Below, piece by piece: positions 8,467 through 19,400 of a DNA stretch of 64,000 nt (position 1 is the stretch's first letter; each line of letters begins with the position of its first letter). Below the pieces are notes generated by a model. It saw only the letters and a list, made by a program, of their open reading frames with translations, was not told where the DNA came from and ran no database searches. Made by a program: the position numbers and the translations under genes. This DNA is from Enterovirga aerilata. Its GTDB lineage: Bacteria > Pseudomonadota > Alphaproteobacteria > Rhizobiales > Beijerinckiaceae. The stretch is from positions 248,001-312,000 of the forward strand of contig NZ_JABEPP010000002.1 in NCBI RefSeq assembly GCF_013044135.1, written 5' to 3'.

Positions 8467-9081
8467 TCAGCCCTGCAGGGCGGGCGGCTTCACGGCGGGA
8501 TCGTCCCCGCTCTGGGCAAGGAGCCGCTCGGCCTCGGCTTCCGCGGCGGCCTGGTGACCCACCCCCTGCGTGTCTTCCATGAGCCCGCGGGCGATGGCGA
8601 CCCGCTTGATCACCTCGCTCACCCATTGCAGCAGGAGGAGCGCGAAGCCGATCAGGATCAGCGCCTTGGCCGGCCAGATCGTGAGCCCGCCGGCGCTGCT
8701 CGACACCTCGCCGCTCCGGTACGAGGTCAGGAAGAACGGCACGGAGAGCACCGTCATCACGAGCGCGAAGGGCAGGAGAAAGAGGAAATGCCCGATGAAC
8801 TCGATGATATTGCGCCCGCGCTGCGACAGCTTCGCCGAGAGGATGTCGATGCGGATGTGCTCGTTGGCGGCCAGCGTCCAGGGCGCGCAGAACATGAAGA
8901 CCGCGCCGAACAGGTACCATTGCAGTTCGAGCCAGGCATTCGACGAGATGCCGAAGGCCTTGCGGACGATCGCGTTCACGGCCGAGACGAGGATTGCGAC
9001 CAGGATCGCCCAGGCCGAGATGCGTCCGATCGCGCGGGTAAGGCCGTCGATCCCGCGGCTGAGTTGGAGCAGGGAGGTCAC
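8467..9081 (-). CDS. dctQ: TRAP transporter small permease subunit (DctQ family)
   Basis: Four-helix membrane subunit of a TRAP transporter, 204 residues; it stabilises or couples the large subunit in the inner membrane. The helices fall near residues 20-40, 55-75, 92-115 and 135-155. The family marker 'WLELQWYLFGAVFMFCAPW' followed by 'EHIRIDIL' is clear and resembles the TakQ branch. The C-terminal tail after residue 170 is hydrophilic. The GTG start has 'AGAGGAAA' upstream. It appears to be the first gene of the operon dctQ-dctM-binding protein-dehydrogenase; no regulator adjoins it. Confidence 0.9.
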   Translation of the reverse strand: MTSLLQLSRGIDGLTRAIGRISAWAILVAILVSAVNAIVRKAFGISSNAWLELQWYLFGAVFMFCAPWTLAANEHIRIDILSAKLSQRGRNIIEFIGHFLFLLPFALVMTVLSVPFFLTSYRSGEVSSSAGGLTIWPAKALILIGFALLLLQWVSEVIKRVAIARGLMEDTQGVGHQAAAEAEAERLLAQSGDDPAVKPPALQG

Positions 9082-9190
9082 GCGTTTTCCTCTGGCGCCG
9101 CTTCGCTGGGCAGCGTCCGTCGATGCGCAGCAACCTCAAGGACAGGCGGAGGCGAGCGTCAAGCCGGCAAGTTGACGATTGCTTAAAATC

Positions 9191-9211
9191 CCGGCCTTCT
9201 TGCAGGGCCGG
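9191..9211 (-). terminator. Intrinsic terminator after moaA
   Basis: On the minus strand arms CCGGCC / GGCCGG enclose a 9-nt loop and are followed by GATTTTAAG. It sits 19 bp beyond the moaA stop, separating moaA from dctQ. Confidence 0.55.
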
Positions 9212-9229
9212 CCTTGTGGATCGCGGCCC

Positions 9230-10267
9230 TCAGCCGCCGGTGACGCTCATATGCCGCGGCACCGCCGGCCGCGCCTGGCGCTCGATGACGAAGTCGTGGC
9301 CCTTGGGCTTGCGCGAGATCGCCTCGTCGATCGCGGCCTCGAGCCGCGCATCCCCCTCCGAGCCGCGCATCGCGGCCCTGAGGTCGGCCGCATCCTCCTG
9401 GCCGAGGCACATGAAGAGCTGGCCCGTGCAGGTGAGGCGGACGCGGTTGCAGCTCTCGCAGAAATTATGCGTGAGCGGCGTGATGAAGCCGATGCGCCCG
9501 CCGGTCTCGGCGACGCGGACATAGCGCGCCGGCCCGCCCGTGCGCTCGCTCGTGTCGGTCAGCGTGTAGCGCTGCGCCAGGCGGTCGCGGACCACCGAGA
9601 GCGGCATGAACTGGTCGATCCGCTCGGGCTCGATATCGCCGAGCGGCATCACCTCGATGAAGGTGACGTCCATGCCGCGGCCATGCGCCCAGGCCACCAT
9701 GGATTCGATCTCGTCCTCGTTCACGCCCTTCAGCGCCACCGCGTTGATCTTCACCTTGATGCCGGCGGATTGCGCCGCCTCGATGCCGCGCATCACCTGG
9801 GCGAGGTCGCCGCGGCGCGTGATGCGCCGGAAGCGCTCCGGGTCGAGCGAATCGACGGAGACGTTGATGCGGCGGACGCCGCAGGCCGCGAGTTCGTCCG
9901 CGTAGCGGGACAGGAGCGTGCCGTTGGTCGTGAGCGTCAGCTCCGAAAGCTCGCCGGACCTCAGGTGGCGCGAGAGCGAGCGGAACAGGCTCATGATGTC
10001 GCGCCGCACGAGCGGCTCGCCGCCCGTGATGCGGAGCTTCCTCACGCCCTTGCGCACGAAGGCCGTGCAGACGCGGTCGAGCTCCTCCAGCGTCAGCAGG
10101 TCGCGCTTGGGCAGGAAGGTCATCTCCTCCGCCATGCAATAGACGCAGCGGAGGTCGCAGCGATCCGTCACCGACACCCGCAGATAGGTGACATGCCGGC
10201 CGAAAGGGTCGATCAGGTTCGCTCGGCCGCCGACCGGCCCGGGCGGCGGAAGGTTGATCGTTGACAT
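9230..10267 (-). CDS. moaA: GTP 3',8-cyclase MoaA
   Basis: Radical-SAM enzyme catalysing the first step of molybdenum-cofactor synthesis, the rearrangement of GTP to (8S)-3',8-cyclo-7,8-dihydroGTP, which MoaC then converts. It carries both clusters: the SAM-binding 'CDLRCVYC' and the C-terminal GTP-side cysteines '[11 protein letters not shown]'. '[10 protein letters not shown]' is the SAM-contacting GGE motif. About 345 residues from the ATG chosen ('[10 protein letters not shown]'), which is the usual length; a 13-codon longer frame exists. The enzyme's C-terminal GG tail ends the protein ('MSVTGG'). No other moa genes are in the window. Confidence 0.95.
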   Translation of the reverse strand: MSTINLPPPGPVGGRANLIDPFGRHVTYLRVSVTDRCDLRCVYCMAEEMTFLPKRDLLTLEELDRVCTAFVRKGVRKLRITGGEPLVRRDIMSLFRSLSRHLRSGELSELTLTTNGTLLSRYADELAACGVRRINVSVDSLDPERFRRITRRGDLAQVMRGIEAAQSAGIKVKINAVALKGVNEDEIESMVAWAHGRGMDVTFIEVMPLGDIEPERIDQFMPLSVVRDRLAQRYTLTDTSERTGGPARYVRVAETGGRIGFITPLTHNFCESCNRVRLTCTGQLFMCLGQEDAADLRAAMRGSEGDARLEAAIDEAISRKPKGHDFVIERQARPAVPRHMSVTGG

Positions 10268-10398
10268 GCTCGGGGCGGTTCTCGCGACGAGGAAGTTCGT
10301 AGCCAATCTAAGGTGTCGCAGGGCGCGGGTAAATCGTCAGGACCGCCAAAGGCGCCAGCCCTTTGACGCAGGCCCGTCCGTTGAGGCAGGACAAAGCC

Positions 10399-10773
10399 GT
10401 GACCCGGGACATCTGGCCGACCGAGATCCGTCTTCTCGCCGACAAGCGCGTGCTCGCCATCGCATTCGACGACGGCCGCCGGGTCGAGATCCCGGCCGAA
10501 CTGCTTCGCGTGGAAAGTCCTTCCGCGGAGGTGCAGGGTCACGGCCCGAGCGAGCGCAGGCTGATCGCGGGCAAGCGCGACGTCCGAATCCTGCGCGTCG
10601 ACCCGGTCGGCAACTACGCGGTCCGCCTCGCCTTCGACGACGGCCATTCGAGCGGGATCTATAGCTGGCCCTTCCTCCTCGACATGGGCGAGCGCCAGGC
10701 GGAGATCATGCGCGACTACGAGGCTCGCCTTTTGCAGAAGGGCCTCGACCGCGACCGGCCCGGGATGGCTTAG
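10399..10773 (+). CDS. DUF971 / gamma-butyrobetaine-hydroxylase N-terminal-like protein
   Basis: Stand-alone DUF971 domain of about 124 residues. 'PTEIRLLADKRVLAIAFDDGR' and 'GNYAVRLAFDDGHSSGIYSW' give the two-strand zinc-ribbon-like core shared with the N-terminus of gamma-butyrobetaine dioxygenase, and 'LLRVESPSAEVQGHG' is the conserved linker of the bacterial single-domain form. The function is unproven; in other bacteria it often lies beside iron-sulfur or cofactor genes, and here it diverges from moaA. A GTG start is preferred because 'GGCAGGAC' lies about 9 nt upstream; a TTG start 36 bp earlier is possible. Confidence 0.8.
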   Translation: MTRDIWPTEIRLLADKRVLAIAFDDGRRVEIPAELLRVESPSAEVQGHGPSERRLIAGKRDVRILRVDPVGNYAVRLAFDDGHSSGIYSWPFLLDMGERQAEIMRDYEARLLQKGLDRDRPGMA

Positions 10774-10861
10774 GAGGGCTGGCCTCACCCGCGGCGGTAA
10801 AGCCGTCCCGAATGGACACGGACCTAAACGGCAGCCGCATCAGCCTCCCGCTTCTCGCTTC

Positions 10862-12535
10862 TCAGATCTCTTGCCGGTTCAGGATGTAGTCGAGCCCGCC
10901 GACCCGGAACCAGCGATAGCCGTAGGGCTCCAGCACCAGGCGATGCCGGCCATCGGTTTCGGCGCGGCTGTGGCCGTCGCCGAGCAGATCGATGAGGCGG
11001 TCGCCCTCCGGCGTGCCCGCACGCAGGCGGACCTCGCGAGGCGCGTCGTGCAGGTTGTGGACGACCAGGACGGAGTTGCCGCGCCAGTCGTAGCGGAGCG
11101 CGATCACGCCGGGATCGCGGGTCGCGACCAGGGCGTAGTCGCCCCACCCGATCTCCGGAGCCTCGTGCCGGGCCCGGATCATCCGCTCGGTCCAGTTGAG
11201 AAGCGAGTTCGGGTCCCGGCGCTGGGCGGCGACGTTGATCGTCTCGAACCCCCAGGGCCCGCCCGTGACGACGGGCAGGACCGGCTTGTCGCCCTTCGTG
11301 AAGCCGCCCTGCGGCTCCGTCGACCACTGCATGGGTGTGCGGGCGCAGTTCCGTTCGGGCAGCGACAGGTCGTCTCCCATGCCGATCTCGTCGCCGTAGC
11401 GCAGCACGGGCGTGCCCGGGAGCGTGAACATGAGGCTGTAGGCGAGTTCGAGCCGGCGGCGATCGCCGCCGAGCATGGGCGCGAGGCGCCGCCTGATCCC
11501 GCGATGGTAGAGCTGCATATGCTCTTCGGGCCCGAAAGCCGCGAAGACGCGGTTGCGCTGCTCCTCCGTGAGCCGGCCGAGGTCGAGCTCGTCGTGGTTG
11601 CGCAGGAACTGGCCCCATTGACCCGAGGCGGGGCGAGCCTTGGTGGCCTTCAGCGCCTGGACGAGCGGCTTCGTCTCCGCGGAGGCGAGCGCGTAGAACA
11701 GGTTCTGGTTGACCTGGAAGTTGAACATCATGTGGGAGCGGTCGCCGTCCGTCCCGAAATAGTCGAGGTCGTCCTCCGGCAGGATATTGGCCTCGGCCAG
11801 CATCACGGCGTCGCCCTGCCGCCACTGGATGAACTCGCGGAAGGTGCGCAGCATGTCGAACTGCTCGACGGGCTTGACCACATCCGGGCCCTTCGTGCCG
11901 ATGATGAAGGGCACCGCATCCATGCGGAAGCCCGACACGCCGAGCTGGAGCCAGAAGCCCATGATCTTGAGGATCTCGGCCTGGACGCGCGGATTCGAGG
12001 TGTTGAGGTCGGGCTGGAACTCGTAGAAGCGGTGGAAGTAGTAGGCGCCGGCCCTGTCGTCCCAGGTCCAGGTGGTCTCCTGGACGCCCGGGAAGACCAT
12101 GCCTTCGTTGGCGTTTTTCGGCTTCTTCTCCGACCAGACATACCAGTCCCGGTAGGGCGAATCCGGGTCCCTGCGGGCAGACTGGAACCAGGGATGCTCG
12201 TCGGATGTGTGATTGACCACCAGGTCGATCAGGACGCGGATGCCGCGGCTCTTGGCGGCATGCGTGAACTCCACGAAGTCGCCCAGGCTGCCATGCCTCG
12301 GATCGACGCCGTAATGGTCGACGACGTCGTAGCCGTCATCCCTGAACGGCGAGGGCTGGAAGGGCTGCAGCCAGACCGCGTCGATGCCGATGCCGTGCAG
12401 GTAGTCGAGGCGCCTGGTCAGGCCGACGAAATCGCCGATCCCGTCGCCGTTCGAATCCATGAACGTGCCGACGTTCAGGCTGTAGATGACGGCGTTCTTG
12501 TACCAGAGGTCGTTGATCACGGCGGCGGCGTCCAT
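10862..12535 (-). CDS. GH13 alpha-amylase-family enzyme, trehalose-synthase-like
   Basis: Glycoside hydrolase family 13 protein of 557 residues, most like trehalose synthase (maltose alpha-D-glucosyltransferase). Barrel motifs occur in order: 'DLVVNHTS' (region I), 'GFRMDAVPF' (nucleophile Asp), 'VMLAEANI' (acid/base Glu) and 'FLRNHDELDL' (transition-state Asp). The 'YHRGIRRRLAPML' and 'RTPMQWS' stretches are typical of the trehalose-synthase subfamily. A beta-sandwich C-terminal domain ends the protein. The ATG 'MDAAAVINDLWYKNAVIYSLNVG' is used; the longer frame would run into the secG upstream region. Likely role is trehalose or alpha-glucan metabolism under osmotic stress. No maltokinase is fused or adjacent. 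Confidence 0.85.
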   Translation of the reverse strand: MDAAAVINDLWYKNAVIYSLNVGTFMDSNGDGIGDFVGLTRRLDYLHGIGIDAVWLQPFQPSPFRDDGYDVVDHYGVDPRHGSLGDFVEFTHAAKSRGIRVLIDLVVNHTSDEHPWFQSARRDPDSPYRDWYVWSEKKPKNANEGMVFPGVQETTWTWDDRAGAYYFHRFYEFQPDLNTSNPRVQAEILKIMGFWLQLGVSGFRMDAVPFIIGTKGPDVVKPVEQFDMLRTFREFIQWRQGDAVMLAEANILPEDDLDYFGTDGDRSHMMFNFQVNQNLFYALASAETKPLVQALKATKARPASGQWGQFLRNHDELDLGRLTEEQRNRVFAAFGPEEHMQLYHRGIRRRLAPMLGGDRRRLELAYSLMFTLPGTPVLRYGDEIGMGDDLSLPERNCARTPMQWSTEPQGGFTKGDKPVLPVVTGGPWGFETINVAAQRRDPNSLLNWTERMIRARHEAPEIGWGDYALVATRDPGVIALRYDWRGNSVLVVHNLHDAPREVRLRAGTPEGDRLIDLLGDGHSRAETDGRHRLVLEPYGYRWFRVGGLDYILNRQEI

Positions 12536-12720
12536 GGCCGGGTGCGAACTCGGCCCGGGCCGCCTCGCATACGAGGCCGAGAACGCCACGCCTTTCGGTA
12601 CGTTCCGAACACTCCCCTGGCCGGACGGCCGGCCCGGGCTGGCGGGCGCGCCTTCCAAACGCCACATCGCGCGTGCTACAGGCACGCGCAACGCGCGCCG
12701 GCTCGCGCCTCAGGCTCCCC

Positions 12721-13125
12721 ATGCAGACCGTTCTGATCGTCATCCACCTGCTCATCGTGCTCGCGCTTATCGGCGTGGTGCTCCTCCAGCGCTCCGAGGG
12801 CGGGCTCGGGCTCGGCGGCGGGTCGAGTTCGGCCGGCGGCTTCATGACGGGGCGGGGCCAGGCCAATGCGCTGTCCCGGGCGACGGCCATCCTGGCCACG
12901 CTGTTCTTCATGACGAGCCTCGGGCTCGGCATCCTGGCGCATCGCGGCTCGGCCCCGCGCTCCATCTTCGACCAGAACGGTCCCGTCTCCGGGGCGCCGG
13001 CCCAGAACCAGCCGGCCGGGAGCCAGGGCGGCGGGGTACTGGACCAGCTCCAGCGCATGCAGCAGCCTGCGACGCCGATCTCGCCGACCGCGCCCGCCCA
13101 GCCGCAGGTGCCCCAGTCCCGCTAG
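12721..13125 (+). CDS. secG: Preprotein translocase subunit SecG
   Basis: Small membrane subunit of the SecYEG channel. Two transmembrane helices (residues 2-22 and 53-74) flank the conserved cytoplasmic loop 'LLQRSEGGLGLGGGSSSAGGF', the SecG signature. The 134-residue length exceeds the E. coli protein because of a Pro/Gln/Ala-rich C-terminal tail, common in this order. The start 'MQTVLIVIH' fits the family, although 16 codons of open frame precede it. It lies just upstream of pyrG, as in many alphaproteobacteria. Confidence 0.93.
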   Translation: MQTVLIVIHLLIVLALIGVVLLQRSEGGLGLGGGSSSAGGFMTGRGQANALSRATAILATLFFMTSLGLGILAHRGSAPRSIFDQNGPVSGAPAQNQPAGSQGGGVLDQLQRMQQPATPISPTAPAQPQVPQSR

Positions 13126-13152
13126 ACGGGCCGGGCTCCGCCGCTGTCCCGC

Positions 13153-13172
13153 CGCCCGGGCTCGCCCGGGCG
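13153..13172 (+). terminator. GC-rich hairpin between secG and pyrG
   Basis: CGCCCGGGC / GCCCGGGCG arms with a 2-nt spacer, followed by a pyrimidine-rich 'CTCCTCTTCCGTTGTTG'. It could be a weak terminator for secG or an attenuator before pyrG. Support is structural only. Confidence 0.35.
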
Positions 13173-13243
13173 CTCCTCTTCCGTTGTTGATCGCAGGGCC
13201 CGGCGCGGGCCCGGGCCTGTTCAAGGCCGTTTCGAGCGCTTAA

Positions 13244-14884
<1,641 letters not shown>

Positions 14885-14945
14885 GGGCGCGATATCGACT
14901 CAGGCGGAGAATCGCTAAGCTTCGCCGACTGGGGCGGAGTGGATC

Positions 14946-15344
14946 GTGAGCGCGGCACTGGCGGGATTGCAGAGCTTCTTCGTCTATTTCGGGACTGCGC
15001 TCGGGCTCGTCGGGCTCTACCTGGTGGTCTACTCGGTCGCGACCGCGCATAACGAGTTCGCCCTGATCCGGCAGAACGTCGTCTCCGCCGCCCTGGCGCT
15101 CGGGCTTTCGCTGATCGGCTTCGCGCTGCCGCTCTCGACCGCAATCACCCGGGCGCAATCCGTGCTCGACTGCTTCATCTGGGGCGTCGTCGCGATCGCC
15201 GTCCAGGTCCTGGTCTATTGGCTCGTCCGGCTTGCCGTACCGCGGCTGTCGGAACGCATCGCTGCCGGAGAGCTGTCAGCCGCGCTCTTCCTCGGCGCTG
15301 CCTCGCTCGCCGCGGGGGTCATCAACGCCGCCTCCATGACCTGA
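14946..15344 (+). CDS. DUF350-type inner-membrane protein
   Basis: Membrane protein of 132 residues with four hydrophobic segments (about 10-29, 45-66, 76-96, 108-128), arranged as the tandem two-helix repeat of the DUF350 (YjfL) family. The conserved-looking piece is 'QNVVSAALALGLSLIGFALPL'-like with 'WGVVAIAVQVLVYWLVR'. The function of the family is not established. A GTG start follows 'GGGGCGGAGTGGATC'. It lies 61 bp after pyrG on the same strand and is convergent with the O-antigen-ligase-like gene. Confidence 0.8.
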   Translation: MSAALAGLQSFFVYFGTALGLVGLYLVVYSVATAHNEFALIRQNVVSAALALGLSLIGFALPLSTAITRAQSVLDCFIWGVVAIAVQVLVYWLVRLAVPRLSERIAAGELSAALFLGAASLAAGVINAASMT

Positions 15345-15347
15345 GGA

Positions 15348-16649
15348 TCAGGCCCGGGCAGGAGAGGGGACAAGGCCGGAAGGGGCATGCCCGCGGCCGA
15401 CCTCGGCGCGGAACTCTTCGCGGCTGGCTTGTCCGGCTGGCATGAAGTTGCGGGCGTTCAGGCCCCAGACGAGGCCGGTGAACATCCAGAGATGCCGCCA
15501 CCGCTCCGCCTCGTGGAGGAAGGCGCAGGAGATCACCGCCACCCAGGCGACCGTCACCGCGAGCAGCGCCTCGTTCCCGGTCTGGCGGAAGTTCCTTGCC
15601 GAGATGGACACGCTGAACATCAGGAGCAGCGTGAAGGCGATGCCGGCGAGCCAGCCGTAGTTCAGGAACGAGCTCACCCAGATGTTGTGGATGGGCTCCT
15701 CGAAGAAGCGCTCCCATTCGAGCAGTCCCATGCTGAACGGGTTGTCGAGGATGAAGGGGATGCTCAGCGCGTAGCGGCTGTAGCGCCCGCCATGGCCGAG
15801 ATCGTATTCCTTGGCGATGGTGGAGCGCTCCGCCAGGCGCTCGCCCAATCCGTCGACGAAAAGCACGCCCAGGAGGACGAGAAGGCACAGGGCCGCGACC
15901 CCGAGGCCGGCATAGAGCGAGGCGCGCGCCAGGTTCCGGCGGTTGAGGAAGACGTAATACACGCCGCCCCAGAGAAGGCCGGACACGATCGCCGCGCGGG
16001 AGAAGGACACGATCAGCCCGAAGGCGATCCAGGCGAGGGCCGGGCCGTAGAGCCCCCGCCGTTCGCCCTTCGACAGCATGTACATGCAGGCGAGGATCCC
16101 CGGGAGCAGGAATGCGCCGTACATGTTCGGGTCGTCCAGAAAGCCCTTGGCGCGGCCGTCCCACATCAGCTCCTCGATGCCGAGAATGTAGCCGGCGATG
16201 CCGAGGGTCGCGGCTGCGGAGGTCGCAAGCACGAAGACCTGCAGGAAGCGGCGCAGGTCGGCTGCGTCCCAATGGGCGGCGATCAGGCTCGAACAGACCC
16301 CGATCGACACGGCGAAGCTGATCTTCAGAAGGTAATAGGCGACCTCCGGATTGGCCACGAGCGAGATCGAGGAGGTGTAGAGCGAGAAGACCCAGACCCC
16401 GATCAGCGTCAGGAAGATGAACATGTTGCGCGTCACGATCTGACGCGAGCTGATCGACAGGAGAAGTGCGGTAACGAACAAGATGTCGACGGGCGATGGG
16501 CGGAACAGCGTGAAGTTGATCGCGACCACGGCGAGCAGATAGCAGGCATTCGCCGCCCGTCTTCCCAATGGTTCCGCTGCGGCCGTCCGTGCCGGCGATC
16601 CCTGGACGCCGAGCGGGAAGCGATCCTCCTGCGGTGGTCTTTCCCTCAT
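15348..16649 (-). CDS. O-antigen ligase / polymerase family membrane protein (Wzy/WaaL-like)
   Basis: Polytopic membrane protein of about 433 residues with ten or more helices and the broad periplasmic loop typical of the Wzy_C/O-antigen-ligase family. 'DDPNMYGAFLLPGILACMYML' and 'SRAAIVSGLLWG' correspond to the loop-proximal family motifs, and 'PFILDNPFSMGLLEWERFF' with 'HNIWVSSFLNYGWLAG' is the conserved 'H-N' region after it. Likely links or polymerises surface polysaccharide in the periplasm. No glycan cluster adjoins it, so the substrate is unknown. The start is uncertain; an open frame continues 34 codons upstream. Confidence 0.82.
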   Translation of the reverse strand: MRERPPQEDRFPLGVQGSPARTAAAEPLGRRAANACYLLAVVAINFTLFRPSPVDILFVTALLLSISSRQIVTRNMFIFLTLIGVWVFSLYTSSISLVANPEVAYYLLKISFAVSIGVCSSLIAAHWDAADLRRFLQVFVLATSAAATLGIAGYILGIEELMWDGRAKGFLDDPNMYGAFLLPGILACMYMLSKGERRGLYGPALAWIAFGLIVSFSRAAIVSGLLWGGVYYVFLNRRNLARASLYAGLGVAALCLLVLLGVLFVDGLGERLAERSTIAKEYDLGHGGRYSRYALSIPFILDNPFSMGLLEWERFFEEPIHNIWVSSFLNYGWLAGIAFTLLLMFSVSISARNFRQTGNEALLAVTVAWVAVISCAFLHEAERWRHLWMFTGLVWGLNARNFMPAGQASREEFRAEVGRGHAPSGLVPSPARA

Positions 16650-16899
16650 GGCGATCGTGACGGACTCATGCGGAACGGGCGACCTGCGGACGGTCGTGCC
16701 CGGCTTCGGGCCCCGCTGCGTAGCACGCGCGAATGCCCCGGTCCGCTGCAAGGCGGCATTAGGGTGAAGAAGGCGAGTCGCAATTGTTCGAAAGAAGCCC
16801 TCTTCGGCTTATCGCACCTGCCCGAGCGGCATTGTCTTGCTATCGTGCCATTTCCGTCTAAGCCCAAGGCATGACGGCCAAGCTCAGGCTCTCACGCCC

Positions 16900-18249
16900 G
16901 TGACGGTCAGCAAGCGGCTGATGGCGGCGATCCTCGACGGCATCGACGAGTGCTTCTACGCCGTCGACGCCGAGTGGCGCATCACCGTCTTCAACCGCGG
17001 CGCCGAGGAGCATATCGGCTTGCCCAGGGAGGAGGCCGTCGGCAGGAGCCTGTGGGACCTGCTCGGCATCGGTCCTGAGCACGAGGTGGCCCGGCAGCTC
17101 CGCCGGGTGATGGACGACCGAGAGCCGCTCCTGGTCGAGACGGCATCGCTCGTCCGGCCCGGCCGGTTCATCGAGGGCCGGGTCTTCCCCCTCCCGGAAG
17201 GGCTTGGGGTGGCGGTCCGCGACGTCACCGACCGCAGACGAGCCGAGAGCGAGCTGAAGCGTCGCGAGGCCGAGCTTGCTCACGTTCAGCGCATCGCCGG
17301 GGTCGGCGGACTCGAGGTGGACCTGCGCGACGGCTTCTCGAACCGGCGCTCGCCGGAATATCTCCGGCTTCACGGGCTCCCCCCGGACGCGGCGAACGAG
17401 AGCCACGAGGCGTGGGTCGGACGCATCCATCCGGACGATCGCGTCCGGGCCGAGCGCGATTTCCGGGCGGCCCTCGAAGGTGACGCTCGCCGCTACGAGG
17501 CAGAGTACCGCATCATCCGGCCGTCTGACGGACAGGTCCGCTGGATAGCGGCCGCGGCCGAGATCGAACGGGACGCGCGTGGCAAGGCCATCCGGCTCAT
17601 CGGAGCGCACCGCGACGTGACGGAGCGGGCCCTCGCGCAGGAGCGGCAGAGGCTCCTCATCAACGAGCTGAACCATCGCGTGAAGAACACCCTCGCGACC
17701 GTGCAGTCGATCGCCTCGCAGTCGCTGCGGGGCGTGCGCACGACCGAGGAGGCCGCGGCCGCGTTCGAAGAGCGGCTGATGGCCTTGTCGCGGGCGCACA
17801 ATGTGCTCACCCGCGAGAACTGGGCGGGCGCGAATCTCCGCGAACTCGTGGAAGGTGCGGCAACCCCTTATGACGCCCCGCCCGGTCGCTTCCGGATCGA
17901 GGGCCGGAACATCCGGCTCAAGCCGCAGACCGCGCTGGCGCTGGCCATGGCGCTGCAGGAACTCGCTACGAACGCCGTCAAGTACGGCGCGCTCTCGACA
18001 CCCTCAGGCACGGTCGAGGTTTCCTGGACTTTGGGCTCCGGCCCGCCCCGTACGCTCCATCTGCGCTGGGCCGAGAGTGGCGGCCCGGCCGTCCGGCCGC
18101 CGGAGCGCCGCGGCTTCGGATCCCGCCTCATCGAGCGAAGCCTCGCGGCGGATCTCGACGGCGACGTGCGGCTCATCTTCGATCCGGGCGGGGTCGTCTG
18201 CACGGTCGACGCGCGGCTCGGGGACGAGCGGTCCGGCGCGTTCGCGTGA
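16900..18249 (+). CDS. PAS-domain HWE-family histidine kinase
   Basis: Soluble sensor kinase with two PAS regions (roughly residues 5-110 and 125-240) followed by an HWE kinase core. The phospho-acceptor is in 'INELNHRVKNTLATVQSIA' (His259 from this start), and the family's Trp-x-Glu is visible in 'LHLRWAESGGP'. The N box is 'ALQELATNAVKYGAL'. HWE kinases are largely alphaproteobacterial, and many respond to light, redox or general stress. No Cys typical of a LOV flavin loop is evident. The start is uncertain: this GTG, an ATG 7 codons later, or a TTG 21 codons earlier. No partner regulator adjoins it. Confidence 0.87.
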   Translation: MTVSKRLMAAILDGIDECFYAVDAEWRITVFNRGAEEHIGLPREEAVGRSLWDLLGIGPEHEVARQLRRVMDDREPLLVETASLVRPGRFIEGRVFPLPEGLGVAVRDVTDRRRAESELKRREAELAHVQRIAGVGGLEVDLRDGFSNRRSPEYLRLHGLPPDAANESHEAWVGRIHPDDRVRAERDFRAALEGDARRYEAEYRIIRPSDGQVRWIAAAAEIERDARGKAIRLIGAHRDVTERALAQERQRLLINELNHRVKNTLATVQSIASQSLRGVRTTEEAAAAFEERLMALSRAHNVLTRENWAGANLRELVEGAATPYDAPPGRFRIEGRNIRLKPQTALALAMALQELATNAVKYGALSTPSGTVEVSWTLGSGPPRTLHLRWAESGGPAVRPPERRGFGSRLIERSLAADLDGDVRLIFDPGGVVCTVDARLGDERSGAFA

Positions 18250-18255
18250 GAACGT

Positions 18256-19392
18256 TCAGGCGAACTCGGCCCTGATCGCGGCGCCGTGCTCGCCGATCTC
18301 CGGCACCGGGCCCAGAGGGCGGGCGGCGCCGTCGATCAGGGCAGGGGGCGCGACGATGGAGGCTGGCCCCGCCGGGGTCGCGACCTCCGCCCGGCGCAGA
18401 GCCGGATGCCTGACGAGATCGGCCACCTCGTTGACGAAGCCGAATGCCGTGCGCGCCGTGTTCAGGCGCTGCGCAGCCTCCTCTCGCATCATGGCCCGGA
18501 AGGCGGAGCCGACCACCGCATCGACCTCCCCCCGGTTCGCCACGCGCGCGTTGTTGCTCTCGAACCCCGGGCGGGACGGCAGGTCGGGGTCGCCCAGCAC
18601 CTCGTTGCAGAAGAGGCGCCACTCGCGCTCGTTCTGGATCGAGATCAGGACGAGGCTGCCGTCCGCCGTCTCGAAGGCCCCGTAGGGGCAGATGGATGGA
18701 TGGGCGAGCCCGACCCGCTTCGGGGCCTGGCCGGTGCCTTCGAAATACAGCAGCGGCACATTCATCCAGTCGGCCATGCCGTCGAACAGACTGACCTCGA
18801 GCTTCGCGCCTTGGCCGCTCCGGAAACGGCCGATGAGCGCCTCCAGGATCGCCGAATGCGCCGCCATCCCGCAGGCGATGTCGCAGACCGAGACGCCGAC
18901 GCGGCCCGGCCCGGCCGGATGGCCCGTGATCGCGGCAAGCCCGCTCTCGGCCTGCACGAGGAGGTCGTAGGCCTTCATGTCGGAATAGGAGTGGCCGGTC
19001 CCGTAGCCCGAAATGTCGACGGTGATCAGGCGCGGATAGCGGGCGCGCAACTCGTCGGACCCGAAGCCGGCCCGGGCTGCGGCGCCGGGCGCGAGGTTCT
19101 GGATGAACAGGTCGGCCCGAGAGAGAATGCGATGGAGAAGGGCGGCGTCCGCCGGGTCCTTGATGTCCGCCACCAGGCTTTCCTTGCCGCGGTTCAGCCA
19201 CACGAAATAGGTGGCGAGCCCGTTGACGGCCCTGTCGTAGCCGCGCGCGAAATCCCCTTCCGGGCGCTCGATCTTGATCACGCGCGCGCCGGCATCGGCC
19301 AGGCGGGACGAGCAAAAGGGCGCGGCGACCGCCTGTTCCAGCGCGACGACGAGAAGTCCGTCCAGCGGCCGGTGGCTTGGATGTTCCGACAT
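18256..19392 (-). CDS. CaiB/BaiF-family (class III) CoA-transferase
   Basis: Class III CoA-transferase of 378 residues, moving CoA between carboxylic acids in the cytosol. Family landmarks are 'GLLVVALEQAVAAPFCSSRLADAGARVIKIE' (start of the nucleotide-like fold), 'WLNRGKESLVADIKDP' and the acyl-carrying catalytic Asp171 in 'VSVCDIACGM'. 'ISGYGTG' and 'EVSLFDGMADWMN' are also typical. It begins 8 bp after the hydratase gene and closes a four-gene acyl-CoA operon. Its combination with a mesaconyl-C4-CoA-hydratase-like protein recalls the mesaconyl-CoA transferase branch, but the substrate cannot be fixed by reading. Confidence 0.9.
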   Translation of the reverse strand: MSEHPSHRPLDGLLVVALEQAVAAPFCSSRLADAGARVIKIERPEGDFARGYDRAVNGLATYFVWLNRGKESLVADIKDPADAALLHRILSRADLFIQNLAPGAAARAGFGSDELRARYPRLITVDISGYGTGHSYSDMKAYDLLVQAESGLAAITGHPAGPGRVGVSVCDIACGMAAHSAILEALIGRFRSGQGAKLEVSLFDGMADWMNVPLLYFEGTGQAPKRVGLAHPSICPYGAFETADGSLVLISIQNEREWRLFCNEVLGDPDLPSRPGFESNNARVANRGEVDAVVGSAFRAMMREEAAQRLNTARTAFGFVNEVADLVRHPALRRAEVATPAGPASIVAPPALIDGAARPLGPVPEIGEHGAAIRAEFA

Positions 19393-19400
19393 CGGTCTGC

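Noticed and set aside
6670-9186. Very long open frame antisense to the TRAP permeases (838 codons, plus strand)
   Set aside because: It is a GC-bias shadow: rich in Arg, His, Asp and Gly with no family motif, and the opposite strand encodes clear DctQ and DctM proteins.
10871-12736. 621-codon open frame antisense to the GH13 gene
   Set aside because: Composition of a shadow frame and no ribosome site; the minus strand has all GH13 catalytic motifs.
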